DNA of 64,000 nt from contig CAYWVR010000014.1 in assembly GCA_964461715.1 (NCBI GenBank), positions 1 through 64,000 of the forward strand, read 5' to 3'. The DNA is from CAYWVR01 sp964461715. Its GTDB lineage: Bacteria; Planctomycetota; Phycisphaerae; FEN-1346. Both the position numbers and the translations under genes were made by a program. Positions 42,132 through 49,984 of the stretch are shown piece by piece. The notes beneath the pieces were generated by a model. It was not told the DNA's origin, searched no databases, and saw only the letters and a program-made list of their open reading frames with translations. The stretch's first letter is position 1. Every line of letters starts with the position of its first letter.

Positions 42132-43798
42132 GCCCCATCGAGCGCCGCCACTGGTCCGTGCCGCGCACCGATCGGACGGCCTACATCGAGCCGGAGCCCG
42201 CCGCCCAGCCGGACCTGGTGCAGCGGAACCGGGCGCTACTGGATTCGTACGGTTTTGACCTCGCGGGCCGCCCGTTCCGCAAGTTCCGCGCCGAGGCGCG
42301 GGCCGAGGCGGTGACCCTGGCCCGGGCGTACACGGCGCGGCTGGACGTCCCCGTGCCCGCGTGGTCGGAGCCGCAGCCGCTGGTCCTCGTCGGGCACCAG
42401 CCGCCGCCCTACCATCCCGGCGTCTGGATCAAGAACTTCCTGGCGGGGGCCCTGGCCGAGGCGTCCGGGGGGGCGGCGGTGAACCTGAACGTCGACAACG
42501 ACGAGGCCCACGCCCAGGCCTTCCGCCTCCCCACCCGCGACCTGACGTGCCGCATGGGCGGCGACGAGGTCCGCGAGGCCCGGATCGAGTTCGCCCCACA
42601 TGCGGGGGGCGTGCCCTTCGAGGAGCAGTCGCCCGAGGCGCTGCGGGCCGAGGCGGTCCACAACGCCCTGGAGGCGGCCCCGTCGGCGGAGATCGCGCAG
42701 GCGCTGCGTCGGTGCTGGATGCGCCTCGTCGAGGCCGTGCCGCGCGCCCGGTGCCTGGGCGAGGCCTTCATCGCGGCCCGGCGGAACCTGGAGGAGGACG
42801 TGGGTCTAGGGAACCTGGAGTTGGGGGTGTCGGACCTCGCGGACGGGGACTCGTTCCGGCGGTTCGTGGCGGCGATGCTCGCCGACCGGGAGCGGCTGTT
42901 CGAGGCGTACAACGGGGCCTTGGCCGAGTATCGAGACGTCTATGATGAGGAGAACGCCGCCCAGCCACTGCCGGACCTCGTACGCGAAGAGGGCCGCATG
43001 GAGATGCCCTGGTGGGTGTGGCGCGCGGGTGGGCGGCGTGAGCGGCTCTGGGTGCGGCCGATGGAGGCGGGGAGCCTGGTCCTGGAATGCGACCACACGG
43101 TTGTCGGGCGGGTGACGGTCGAGCAGCTCGCCGACCCGGAGGCCGGGGCCGCCGCCCTCGGCGACCTTCGCCGCGCGGGCTGGAAGATCCGGCCGCGGGC
43201 CCTCTCGACGACGCTCTTTTGCCGCCTTTTTCTGGGCGACGTCTTCATCCACGGCCTCGGCGGGGCCCTCTACGACCAGGTCACGGATGCGATGATCGAG
43301 CGGCTCTTCGGCGTGGAGCCGCCGTCGCTCGTCCTGGCGTCATGCACGGTCCATCTGCCGCTCGAGACGTATCCCTCGACGGAGGCGGACCTTCGGCAGG
43401 CCCGGCGGGCGGTGCGCGACTGGCGCTACAATCCCGACCGCGTGATGGACGAGGCCCACCGCACGGCGCCGGAGGTCGAGCGGCTCGTCGAGGAGAAATG
43501 GCAATGCATCCGACGAAACGATGCGAATCCGCGGCCGCCCGCCCGGGAGCGGCGGCGGCTGTGGCAGCGGATCCGCGAGATCAACGGCCGCCTGGCGATG
43601 CTCGCGCCCGGCGAGGCCGACGCCGCCCGCCACCGGATCAAGCGCGTCCGCCGCGAACTGGACTATAACGCCATCCTCACCGGCCGCGAGTACCCGTTTT
43701 GTCTGTATCCCACGGACCTCCTCGTGGAGTTTTACCGGGAGGCCGTGCGGATGCCGGCCAAGGCGTGCAAGGAGGGCCAAGCCTCTCCTGGTATTTAG
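42128..43798 (+). CDS. Conserved hypothetical protein with 'GHQP..HPGVW' motif
   Basis: This 556-aa protein has no signal peptide or membrane helix. Near residue 88 it reads 'LVGHQPPPYHPGVWIKNFL', followed by 'AVNLNVDNDEAHAQAF'. This vaguely resembles the N-terminal Rossmann region of BshC (cysteine-adding enzyme of bacillithiol synthesis), where GQQ and an acidic motif occupy similar places. Other parts ('VLECDHTVVGRVTVEQL', 'LFLGDVFIHGLGGALYDQVTD', 'RREYPFCLYP'-like end) are not recognised. Similar proteins are known to me only as planctomycete hypotheticals. It overlaps the GT2 gene by four bases and precedes the TIM-barrel gene by ten. Confidence 0.7.
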   Translation: MSPIERRHWSVPRTDRTAYIEPEPAAQPDLVQRNRALLDSYGFDLAGRPFRKFRAEARAEAVTLARAYTARLDVPVPAWSEPQPLVLVGHQPPPYHPGVWIKNFLAGALAEASGGAAVNLNVDNDEAHAQAFRLPTRDLTCRMGGDEVREARIEFAPHAGGVPFEEQSPEALRAEAVHNALEAAPSAEIAQALRRCWMRLVEAVPRARCLGEAFIAARRNLEEDVGLGNLELGVSDLADGDSFRRFVAAMLADRERLFEAYNGALAEYRDVYDEENAAQPLPDLVREEGRMEMPWWVWRAGGRRERLWVRPMEAGSLVLECDHTVVGRVTVEQLADPEAGAAALGDLRRAGWKIRPRALSTTLFCRLFLGDVFIHGLGGALYDQVTDAMIERLFGVEPPSLVLASCTVHLPLETYPSTEADLRQARRAVRDWRYNPDRVMDEAHRTAPEVERLVEEKWQCIRRNDANPRPPARERRRLWQRIREINGRLAMLAPGEADAARHRIKRVRRELDYNAILTGREYPFCLYPTDLLVEFYREAVRMPAKACKEGQASPGI

Positions 43799-43808
43799 GG
43801 ATACATAT

Positions 43809-44654
43809 ATGGCAATCCTGTCCTTCTGCACCAACGCCTACACGAAGCACACCCTCGCCGAGGCCGTCGACCGGGTCGCGGAGGCGGGGTACGGGGGGGT
43901 CGAGGTGCTGGCCGACGTGCCGCACGCGTGGCCGCCCGCGTTCGAGCGGCACCGGGGCGCGCGGCTGAAGGAGCGGCTGGATTCGCTGGGCATCGCGTGC
44001 GTCGCCGTGAACGCGAACACGTGCATGGGCTGGTTCGACCCGGTGCCCGAGCAGCTCACCTTCGAGCCGAGTCTCGTCTCGCCCGACCCGGGGCGGCGAA
44101 GCGCGCGGGTGGAGCTCATCGAAGGGGCCTTCGGTGTGGCGGGGATGCTGGGCGCCCCGGTCGTCACCGTCACGACGGGTCAGCCCGCCGAGGGGGCCGA
44201 GCCCGAGGCGATGGACGAGTGGCTTCGCGAGGGGCTGGACCTCGTCGTCGAGGCGGCCCACCGCGCCGGGGTCGAGGTGGCTGTCGAGTGCGAGCCCGGC
44301 CAGTTCATCGAGCGGTCCCGGGACCTGGCGGTCCTGCTGGACGAGATTGGCGACCCGCGGCTCGGGGCGAACCTTGACGTCGGCCACGCCGTATGCATGG
44401 GCGAGGATCCCGCCGAGTCGGTCCGCGTGCTGAGGGCGCACCTCAAGCACCTGCACCTCGAAGACATCCGCGGGCGCGAGCACTATCACCTGATCCCCGG
44501 CCTCGGCGACGTCGACTTCCGCCCCATCGTCCGGGCCCTCGCCGAGATCGACTACGCACGCGCCGCCGCCGTCGAGCTCTACACCTACCCCGACGAGCCC
44601 GACCGGGCGGCCAAGGAGGCTTACGCCGCCCTGGCGCCGCTGTTTGGCGCGTGA
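43809..44654 (+). CDS. Xylose-isomerase-like TIM-barrel protein (sugar phosphate isomerase/epimerase family)
   Basis: The 281-aa protein starts at ATG 43809. 'MAILSFCTNAYTKHTLAEAV' is the first barrel strand and helix, 'EVAVECEPGQFIE' carries the metal-binding Glu, 'LGANLDVGHAVCMGED' the Asp-x-x-His, and 'LKHLHLEDIRGREHYHLIPG' and 'VDFRPIVRAL' the remaining ligands. The fold covers sugar isomerases, epimerases and endonuclease IV-like enzymes; chemistry here is undetermined. It ends a three-gene operon with the GT2 and GHQP proteins, so a modified sugar or small metabolite is a fair guess. It converges on the SNase gene. Confidence 0.85.
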   Translation: MAILSFCTNAYTKHTLAEAVDRVAEAGYGGVEVLADVPHAWPPAFERHRGARLKERLDSLGIACVAVNANTCMGWFDPVPEQLTFEPSLVSPDPGRRSARVELIEGAFGVAGMLGAPVVTVTTGQPAEGAEPEAMDEWLREGLDLVVEAAHRAGVEVAVECEPGQFIERSRDLAVLLDEIGDPRLGANLDVGHAVCMGEDPAESVRVLRAHLKHLHLEDIRGREHYHLIPGLGDVDFRPIVRALAEIDYARAAAVELYTYPDEPDRAAKEAYAALAPLFGA

Positions 44655-44694
44655 GGAAGTAACGAGTAGCGAAGTAACGACAACACTCGTTGAA

Positions 44695-44714
44695 CCGCGT
44701 TCGTAAGAACGCGG
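44695..44714. terminator. Hairpin between convergent genes
   Basis: CCGCGTTC/GAACGCGG with loop GTAA forms an 8-bp perfect stem between the TIM-barrel and SNase genes. It is preceded by two copies of GAAGTAACGA (44656 and 44671). It may stop transcription from either side. Confidence 0.45.
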
Positions 44715-44727
44715 GCGCGCGAGGCGT
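44710..44727 (+). repeat. 18-bp direct repeat, copy 1 (downstream side of SNase gene)
   Basis: CGCGGGCGCGCGAGGCGT is identical to positions 45579-45596 in the same orientation. The pair brackets the SNase gene about 870 bases apart. Confidence 0.7.
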
Positions 44728-44750
44728 CTTGCCTTCCCGCAGCCTCGCGC

Positions 44751-45413
44751 TCACCCATCCGGCCGGCACAGCTTGCACGACGCATACCCCTGGGCCCGGG
44801 CGGCGGAACGGCGCAAGGGGGTGGCGGAGCGGCTGACGTGGCGGCACTCGAGCGTGTGGTACTTCGTGCCGCTTGCGGTGACGTAGACGATCGGGTCGGC
44901 GGCATCGTCCTTCTCGGTCCCGGCGTTGGGGCGAGACGGCTCCGACGATTCGGGCGGGACGGGCTCGGTCGGCCGGGGCGGGGGACGGAGGCCGAGGCCG
45001 GGACGGTCCGGGTCGACGTATCGTCGCGCCAGCCCCGCCCGGAGGAGCGCGTCGGCCAGCCACCCGCCCTCCGGCAACCACACCCGCACGAGTCGCCGCC
45101 CGCGCACGCCATACGGTCGCCTCCCCGCCGGGAAGACCCACACCCGCCGCCCGAGTATGAGCCGCCGCGTCAGGGCCTTGGCCCGCTCGCCCGCGGTCGT
45201 GTCGTACTCCGGGCAATCGACGTCGTAGAGCCGCATCTCGATCGTCGCGCGGCCGGTGGTGACGACGAAGGAGTCGCCGTCGAGGACATCGCTCGCGTTG
45301 ACGACGGCGGCGGGCCGGGCCGGCGGACGGGTCGGCTCGCTTGCCCCCAGGGCCAGCACGATCCCCATCGCCGCCACTCCCACGATCCCCGCTGCGCCCG
45401 CTCGACGCACCAT
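44751..45413 (-). CDS. Exported staphylococcal-nuclease-like (SNase) domain protein
   Basis: The 220-aa protein starts at ATG 45413, with GGGGGA before it and a hydrophobic signal segment (about residues 5-26). The SNase OB-fold is visible as 'ASDVLDGDSFVVTTGRATIE', 'MRLYDVDCPEYDTTAGERAK' and 'LILGRRVWVFP', then 'GWLADALLRAGLARRYVDPD'. The C-terminal 50 residues contain 'YVTASGTKYHTLECRHVSRS' and 'ASCKLCRPDG', a Cys/His region found in secreted nucleases of this type that may bind metal. The expected product is a periplasmic DNase/RNase or a nucleic-acid-binding relative. It lies between two 18-bp direct repeats. Confidence 0.83.
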   Translation of the reverse strand: MVRRAGAAGIVGVAAMGIVLALGASEPTRPPARPAAVVNASDVLDGDSFVVTTGRATIEMRLYDVDCPEYDTTAGERAKALTRRLILGRRVWVFPAGRRPYGVRGRRLVRVWLPEGGWLADALLRAGLARRYVDPDRPGLGLRPPPRPTEPVPPESSEPSRPNAGTEKDDAADPIVYVTASGTKYHTLECRHVSRSATPLRRSAARAQGYASCKLCRPDG

Positions 45414-45540
45414 GACACGTCCCCCTTTCTCCGGGCGATTCCGACCTCCGCGCCCGGTCGGTCCAGTCTCAAAGATATCCGAAACGGGGGGTGCGGGCAA
45501 GGGTCGGGCACGTGGCGTGCCGGGTGCTCTTTGCAGGGAA

Positions 45541-45600
45541 CGCGCCCCGCAAGCGGGGTGGTGAAACGTTCCCAAGCGCGCGGGCGCGCGAGGCGTTGAC
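45541..45600 (+). repeat. Half copy of the GTTTCGCC dispersed repeat with 18-bp direct repeat copy 2
   Basis: CCCCGC-AA-GCGGGG (45545-45558) and then GGTGAAACGTTCCC match the right half of the repeat at 53854-53961. The second copy of CGCGGGCGCGCGAGGCGT follows at 45579-45596. Confidence 0.55.
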
Positions 45601-45627
45601 CTTGAACCCCCTTCGTCGCCTCCTTTT

Positions 45628-45659
45628 TTGTGTACCGGACACCTAAATCCTCCTATAAT
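45628..45659 (+). promoter_or_regulatory. Possible promoter of the prepilin-like gene
   Basis: A consensus TATAAT (45654) lies 43 bases before the start. TTGTGT (45628) is the best -35, but the spacing is 20 bases. Confidence 0.45.
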
Positions 45660-45701
45660 CCGGCGGGAACGGAGTGCCGAGCCGTTTGGGAGGTCCCTCA
45701 C

Positions 45702-46442
45702 GTGAAGAGGCGCGCCTACACGCTGATCGAGTTGCTCGTCGTCATCACCATCGTCGCCATCCTCATGGCTCTCTTGTTTACGGGCATCGACGCGATCCTG
45801 GCCGCCGCCGCCGAGACGCGGTGCCAGAACAATCTCAGTCAGCTTGCGAAGCTCGTCGCCCAGTACAGCCAGATGTACGACTGGCGCCTGCCGCCCGCCT
45901 GCACGGAGGAAGGGCTCGGCACCGGCAACGACGAATACGAGCGGGGCTGGGTCTGCAACGACGACGGTTACATCGACGAGGGGACCTTCACGCAACTCAA
46001 ACTCGTCGGCGATCCGGAGATCTTCTTCTGCCCGTTCCACATCGACGAGCAGGTCCTGTCGCGTCATACCGTCACGCAATCCGGCCAGGAGCATTACTAC
46101 TTCCGGTCCGAGCTCTCGGGCATCCCCCAGCAGGTTGACAGCAAGCTCCAGTCGAGCTACGGCATGAACGCCCTGGCCGAGGACGAGGACGATCACACCT
46201 CCCGCCGCTTCGAGCAGTTCGCCCCCACGGCCTTCCTCTTCATCGAGCAGGACCCCGATACCTTCAACGGCGATGCCGCCTTCCATCCCGACAATAATGA
46301 CGAGGACCTGACCACCCGTCACCGGGGCGGCGGGTTCTGCGCGTGCGTGGGCGGGCACGTGACGTGGCTGAGTCAGGAGGCATTCGACGATACCCGCGCT
46401 ACGGGTACCGAGCTTCGCGAGCATCGCTGGGATCCGGAGTAG
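45702..46442 (+). CDS. Prepilin-type N-terminal methylation domain protein (pseudopilin-like)
   Basis: The 246-aa protein starts with GTG 45702, with GGGAGG eight bases upstream. The type IV prepilin motif is 'KRRAYTLIELLVVITIVAIL' at the very N-terminus: a short basic leader, then cleavage before Tyr, Glu at +5 and a long hydrophobic helix. The residue before cleavage is Ala rather than the usual Gly. 'AETRCQNNLSQLAKLVAQYS' is the amphipathic spine. The globular part is acidic and holds several Cys. Planctomycetes encode many such proteins, thought to be secreted pseudopilins of a type II-like system. No assembly genes are adjacent. Confidence 0.85.
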   Translation: MKRRAYTLIELLVVITIVAILMALLFTGIDAILAAAAETRCQNNLSQLAKLVAQYSQMYDWRLPPACTEEGLGTGNDEYERGWVCNDDGYIDEGTFTQLKLVGDPEIFFCPFHIDEQVLSRHTVTQSGQEHYYFRSELSGIPQQVDSKLQSSYGMNALAEDEDDHTSRRFEQFAPTAFLFIEQDPDTFNGDAAFHPDNNDEDLTTRHRGGGFCACVGGHVTWLSQEAFDDTRATGTELREHRWDPE

Positions 46443-46615
46443 GCGATCGTCCGGGCCGGGTGACCTGTCCCATTTTATGTTATGTTCCATCCGTTATGAG
46501 AGTCAAGGGCACCACGGGGTTCTTCGCTGGCGAGGCCGCAGGGAGGGGCGCAGCCCCGAGCGACGGCGCTGGACCCCCGCCCCGAACACGGCTTCCCCTC
46601 CGTAGTCCTTTTCGG

Positions 46616-46645
46616 TGGACGCTCCGCCGCCCCGTGCGGTAGACT
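46616..46645 (+). promoter_or_regulatory. Putative promoter of the GGDEF gene
   Basis: TGGACG (46616) and TAGACT (46640), 18 bases apart, end 10 bases before ATG 46656, giving an almost leaderless transcript. Confidence 0.45.
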
Positions 46646-46655
46646 CTCCCCCGCG

Positions 46656-48197
46656 ATGCGCGACCCCCTGCACGATGCCGCCGATGCCGACGCCGACTCG
46701 GAGGCCGGCCCCCTGGTCGTGACCCTCGCGTCGGCCGACGAGGCCCTCCGCGGCGCGTGGGACCGGGTCGACGCCCCCGACGGGTTCCACTTGGAGGCGG
46801 CGTCCGCCGTCTCCCCCGCGCCGCTCGTCTCGGGCGAGGCCGTCCTGGCCGTCGTTGACGCCGCCGCCTTCGCCGATCCGGACGCGGCGGAGGGGTGGGG
46901 GCCGCACCTCGCGCGGTGCGTGGTGGCGGGGTCGGCCGAGGCCTTGGCCGCGCTGGGGCGGGCGCGGCTGGCCGAGGCGTACGACCTGCTGGCCTTGCCC
47001 ACGACGGCCCCCGTCCTCGCGTGCCGCGTGGCCGACTGGGCCCGCAACATCCGCCGAACCGGAGCCCTGGAGGATCTGGGGCGGCGGGCCGAGGAGCTGG
47101 CGGAGCGGAACGACCGTCTCGCCTCTCGCCTGGAGGGGATTCAGACGGAGACGGAGGTCCTGGAGCGCCAGAGCCGCCGCCTCGCCGCCGCCCTCGAACG
47201 CATCCGCCACGTGGCCCGCCTCTCGCGCGAGATCAACTCGCTGGACCTCGACCGCATCGTCCGCGTGGCCACGGCCGACGTGCCCGACCTTGTCGGCGCC
47301 CGCCGCGCCAGCCTCTACCTCTACGATGCCGCCGCCGACCGGCTCGTCCTCCAGGGCCACAACCACGGCTACCCCATCGCCGATCGGATCGACCTGGCGG
47401 ACGCGCCCCGCAGCCCGATGGCCCTGGCGGTGCGCGGGGGGGAGCTCCTGCTGGTGGGCACGTTCACGGACCTCGAGCGCCAAAGCGACGTCGTCGTCGA
47501 ACGCGAGTTCGCCACCCGCTACGACACCGGCTCCTGCGCCATCGTGCCCCTCAAGGGCGGGGCCCGCGTCCGGGGGGTCCTCAACCTCGCGGACAAGGCA
47601 AGCGGCGAGCCCTTCGACCGCGACATCGACCTGCCGGTCCTCGAGCAGATCGCCGAGCTCCTCGGCGCGAGCATCTGGAACGTCGAGCTCTACCGCGAGG
47701 CCGAGCGCCGGGCCAAGACCGACCCGCTAACGGACCTGGCGAACCGCCGCGCCATCGAGGAGGCCCTCGAACGCGAGATCGACCGCTCGCGCCGCTACGG
47801 CTCGCCGCTGTCGTGCCTGATGTTCGACGTCGACGGCCTCAAGAAGGTCAACGACGCTCACGGCCACGACGCCGGCGACGCGGTGCTCGTGCACCTGGCC
47901 CGGGTCCTGGTGGCCACGGTCCGAAGCGTCGACGTGCCGGGCCGCTGGGCGGGCGACGAGTTCCTTGTCGTCCTGCCCGATACGGTCGGGAGCCAGGCGA
48001 AGCGTCTCGCGCGGCGGCTGATGGCCGCCCTTCGCGAGAAGCCGGTCCGGATCGATGACGCCTGCGTCGATGCCCGTATCTCCATCGGCCTCGCCCAGTA
48101 CGTCAAGGACGAGGCCCTCGCCGACCTCCTCCGACGCGTCGACCAGGCCATGTACGCCGCCAAGCACGAGGGCCGCGACCGCATCTCGGTTGCCTGA
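46656..48197 (+). CDS. GAF-GGDEF diguanylate cyclase
   Basis: The 513-aa protein has a receiver-like or unknown N-terminal part (about 1-130), a coiled coil (about 135-190, 'ELAERNDRLASRLEGIQTET'), a GAF domain (about 195-345) and a GGDEF domain (about 355-512). The active loop reads 'GRWAGDEFLVV', that is AGDEF, and an RxxD inhibition site ('RSVD') lies five residues before it. 'TDPLTDLANRRAIEEALERE' starts the cyclase. AGDEF loops are active in some cyclases, so c-di-GMP synthesis with product feedback is likely. The signal sensed by the GAF domain is unknown. Confidence 0.88.
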   Translation: MRDPLHDAADADADSEAGPLVVTLASADEALRGAWDRVDAPDGFHLEAASAVSPAPLVSGEAVLAVVDAAAFADPDAAEGWGPHLARCVVAGSAEALAALGRARLAEAYDLLALPTTAPVLACRVADWARNIRRTGALEDLGRRAEELAERNDRLASRLEGIQTETEVLERQSRRLAAALERIRHVARLSREINSLDLDRIVRVATADVPDLVGARRASLYLYDAAADRLVLQGHNHGYPIADRIDLADAPRSPMALAVRGGELLLVGTFTDLERQSDVVVEREFATRYDTGSCAIVPLKGGARVRGVLNLADKASGEPFDRDIDLPVLEQIAELLGASIWNVELYREAERRAKTDPLTDLANRRAIEEALEREIDRSRRYGSPLSCLMFDVDGLKKVNDAHGHDAGDAVLVHLARVLVATVRSVDVPGRWAGDEFLVVLPDTVGSQAKRLARRLMAALREKPVRIDDACVDARISIGLAQYVKDEALADLLRRVDQAMYAAKHEGRDRISVA

Positions 48198-48218
48198 GGC
48201 CCGAAGCGCGGTATACTC
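48191..48218 (+). promoter_or_regulatory. Putative promoter upstream of the 217-aa membrane protein gene
   Basis: TTGCCT (48191) overlaps the end of the GGDEF gene; TATACT (48213) follows after 16 bases. The leader would be about 190 bases. Confidence 0.5.
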
Positions 48219-48364
48219 AGGGGTGCGGCCCATGGCGGGCCTCAAGCCGTTCGCGCGGCCCTGCGCCGTTTGCGCGGGGTGTCTCCGACCTGCTGCGCTC
48301 GAGAGGAACGCCGGCGTGAGAGGGATCTTGTAGTCGCCATCCCGCGCGGCGGGACCGCCCCGTC

Positions 48365-48379
48365 GTGATGAGTCATCAC
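48365..48379. promoter_or_regulatory. Operator-like palindrome
   Basis: GTGATGA-G-TCATCAC is a perfect 7-bp inverted repeat around one base, 36 bases before the start of the membrane protein gene. It could be a regulator site or a small leader stem. Confidence 0.35.
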
Positions 48380-48414
48380 CCTTGTGTCGGTGGATGCGAA
48401 GAGGGGGGTAGGCC

Positions 48415-49068
48415 ATGCGCATGGTGCTTCGTGTGGCGGCGGCCGTGATGGTCGCCCCGCTCGTCTTTCTCATCGTCCTTCTTCTGCTCCTGGCGGCCGG
48501 GGCCGGCGTCGCCGCCCTCGTGGGGGCCGAGTCCCCCGGCGGCGCCTACTACATCGTCTCGGCCCTGGTTTCGCTGGCCGTGACGGTCGCGGTGTCCGGG
48601 GCGGCGTGGGTGGCCAGCGACCGGCAGCCGATGGCCTGGGTCCTTGGCCCGCTTGGCGTCTGGGTGGCCCTGGCGGCGGGGGGGCTGATGGTGACGGCGG
48701 GTCTGACGCGGCCGGTGCTCGATTCGGAGCGCGGGCCGGTCGAACGGGCCGTCGTCGACCGCGCGCTCAAGCGCCGGGGCGCGGTTCCGTTGCCGCCCGA
48801 CGTCACCGACCTCCGTGTTCGGCTCGACGCCCTGCACGGGCCGCTGGTCCTTCGGTTCGAGGCCCCGCCCCACTGGTCCGCCCGCTGGTTCGAGGCCACC
48901 GTCGCCGACTTCGCGCCCGACGCCGCCCGCCCCCCCTACGACCCTCGCGTCGAGACCGACTGGTGGACTCCGCCCCCCGGCGCCACCCGCCGCGCCGACC
49001 CCCGCCGCCTCGTTCTCCTCGACCCCGCGCGCGGCACGGTGTGGTTCGCGGGCCGGGTGGGAGAGTAG
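48415..49068 (+). CDS. Hypothetical membrane protein
   Basis: The 217-aa protein starts at ATG 48415 after GGGGGGT. Three membrane helices lie in residues 5-32, 45-65 and 72-97. A soluble C-terminal domain of about 115 residues follows, starting 'LDSERGPVERAVVDRALKRR' and rich in Trp, Pro and Arg. I recognise no family motif. It is followed by the cold-shock gene, which has its own promoter. A lone transcript with a long leader containing a palindrome is suggested. Confidence 0.6.
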   Translation: MRMVLRVAAAVMVAPLVFLIVLLLLLAAGAGVAALVGAESPGGAYYIVSALVSLAVTVAVSGAAWVASDRQPMAWVLGPLGVWVALAAGGLMVTAGLTRPVLDSERGPVERAVVDRALKRRGAVPLPPDVTDLRVRLDALHGPLVLRFEAPPHWSARWFEATVADFAPDAARPPYDPRVETDWWTPPPGATRRADPRRLVLLDPARGTVWFAGRVGE

Positions 49069-49154
49069 AATCCTGCCGCCTCTTGTCCCGGCCTCGCCCA
49101 AGGAGTGGGCCGGCGCCCGGGGATGTCCGGGACACGCTCCCGGAAACTTTGCTA

Positions 49155-49183
49155 TTGACGCCGCTCGAAGGGGGGCGTATGCT
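49155..49183 (+). promoter_or_regulatory. Promoter of the cold-shock protein gene with long leader
   Basis: TTGACG (49155), 17 bases, TATGCT (49178). The resulting 5' leader is about 150 bases, a length typical of temperature-responsive csp mRNAs. Confidence 0.65.
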
Positions 49184-49338
49184 CTATGGTTAGCTGAGCC
49201 TTCTCTTCGGGCGGTACGTGTCGCCGGGAGCGGGAGGGCGGGCCGCAGGGGCGGCTCGCGACCATTGATTCTGCGTGTTTCCCGGTGACAGAACAATGGC
49301 TCACGAGAAACCGGGAAGCGACGCATGGAGCATTTAGT

Positions 49339-49542
49339 ATGGCACATGGCAAGGTGAAGTGGTTCAATGACCAGAAGGGCTTCGGGTTTATTGAACAGGA
49401 TGGCGGCCCCGATGTGTTCGTGCACCACACGGGCATCACGGGCGACGGCTTCAAGACCCTCGCCGAGGGCGAAGAGGTCGAGTTCGAAGTGACCCAGGGC
49501 CCCAAGGGCCCCAAGGCCGAGAACGTGAAGCGCCTCGGCTAG
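49339..49542 (+). CDS. Cold-shock-domain protein (CspA family)
   Basis: The 67-aa protein is a complete five-stranded cold-shock domain. RNP1 is 'KGFGFI' (residues about 14-19) and RNP2 is 'VFVHHT' (about 27-32), with the 'GKVKWFND' start and 'EVEFEVTQGPKGPKAENVKR' end. It is a single-stranded RNA/DNA-binding chaperone. ATG 49339 is chosen because the protein is a canonical length from there. It has its own promoter, long leader and strong terminator. Confidence 0.97.
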   Translation: MAHGKVKWFNDQKGFGFIEQDGGPDVFVHHTGITGDGFKTLAEGEEVEFEVTQGPKGPKAENVKRLG

Positions 49543-49571
49543 CATCTGCAACGAAAGCCGAAACCAACCAC

Positions 49572-49610
49572 CCCCCGCCCGGGCGATCCCCGGGCGGGGG
49601 ATTTCTTTTG
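49572..49610 (+). terminator. Intrinsic terminator of the cold-shock gene
   Basis: A perfect 12-bp GC stem (CCCCCGCCCGGG / CCCGGGCGGGGG) with loop CGATC is followed by ATTTCTTTT. Confidence 0.9.
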
Positions 49611-49639
49611 GGGCGAACGGCGATGGCGGCACTGGGCCT

Positions 49640-49890
49640 CGGGCATCGGAGGCGCGCACACGATCGGCCGCCGGCTGAGGCGGTACGGCCTGCCACGACG
49701 CCGTCGAACGGACGGGGGTCGCGGCAGGGGCGCTGTGCCGGGTGGCGGGGATGTCGGCGCAGAACGACTACAGGCGTCGCCGGCGCTGGGGCAACTGCCG
49801 CCGGGACACGCGGCGATCCACCACTCGGACCATGGGACGCAGTACGCGTGCGCGGCATACGTGGCGCGTCTCCGGTCGCCCTCCGGGCGT
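49640..49890 (+). pseudogene. Remnant of an IS3-type transposase (integrase core)
   Basis: 'GAHTIGRRLRRYGLPRRR' (around 49645-49700) resembles the helix-turn-helix part of IS3-type OrfB. 'IHHSDHGTQYACAAYVARL' at 49813-49872 is the DDE-core segment with the second Asp. The intervening region is scrambled and the frame is not continuous from a start. It is a decayed fragment, not a functional insertion sequence. Confidence 0.5.
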
Positions 49891-49984
49891 CTTCCGCCCC
49901 GCCCGCTCACGCGGTCCCCTCCAAGGGGACACAGAACGAGAAAGTGACAACCCGAGATCAGAACTTGACAGACACAGCAAACAT

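Noticed and set aside
42119..43798. Assigning the 556-aa GHQP protein as BshC
   Set aside because: Similarity is limited to a short motif area. BshC-specific residues and bacillithiol partner genes are not visible, so it is left unnamed.
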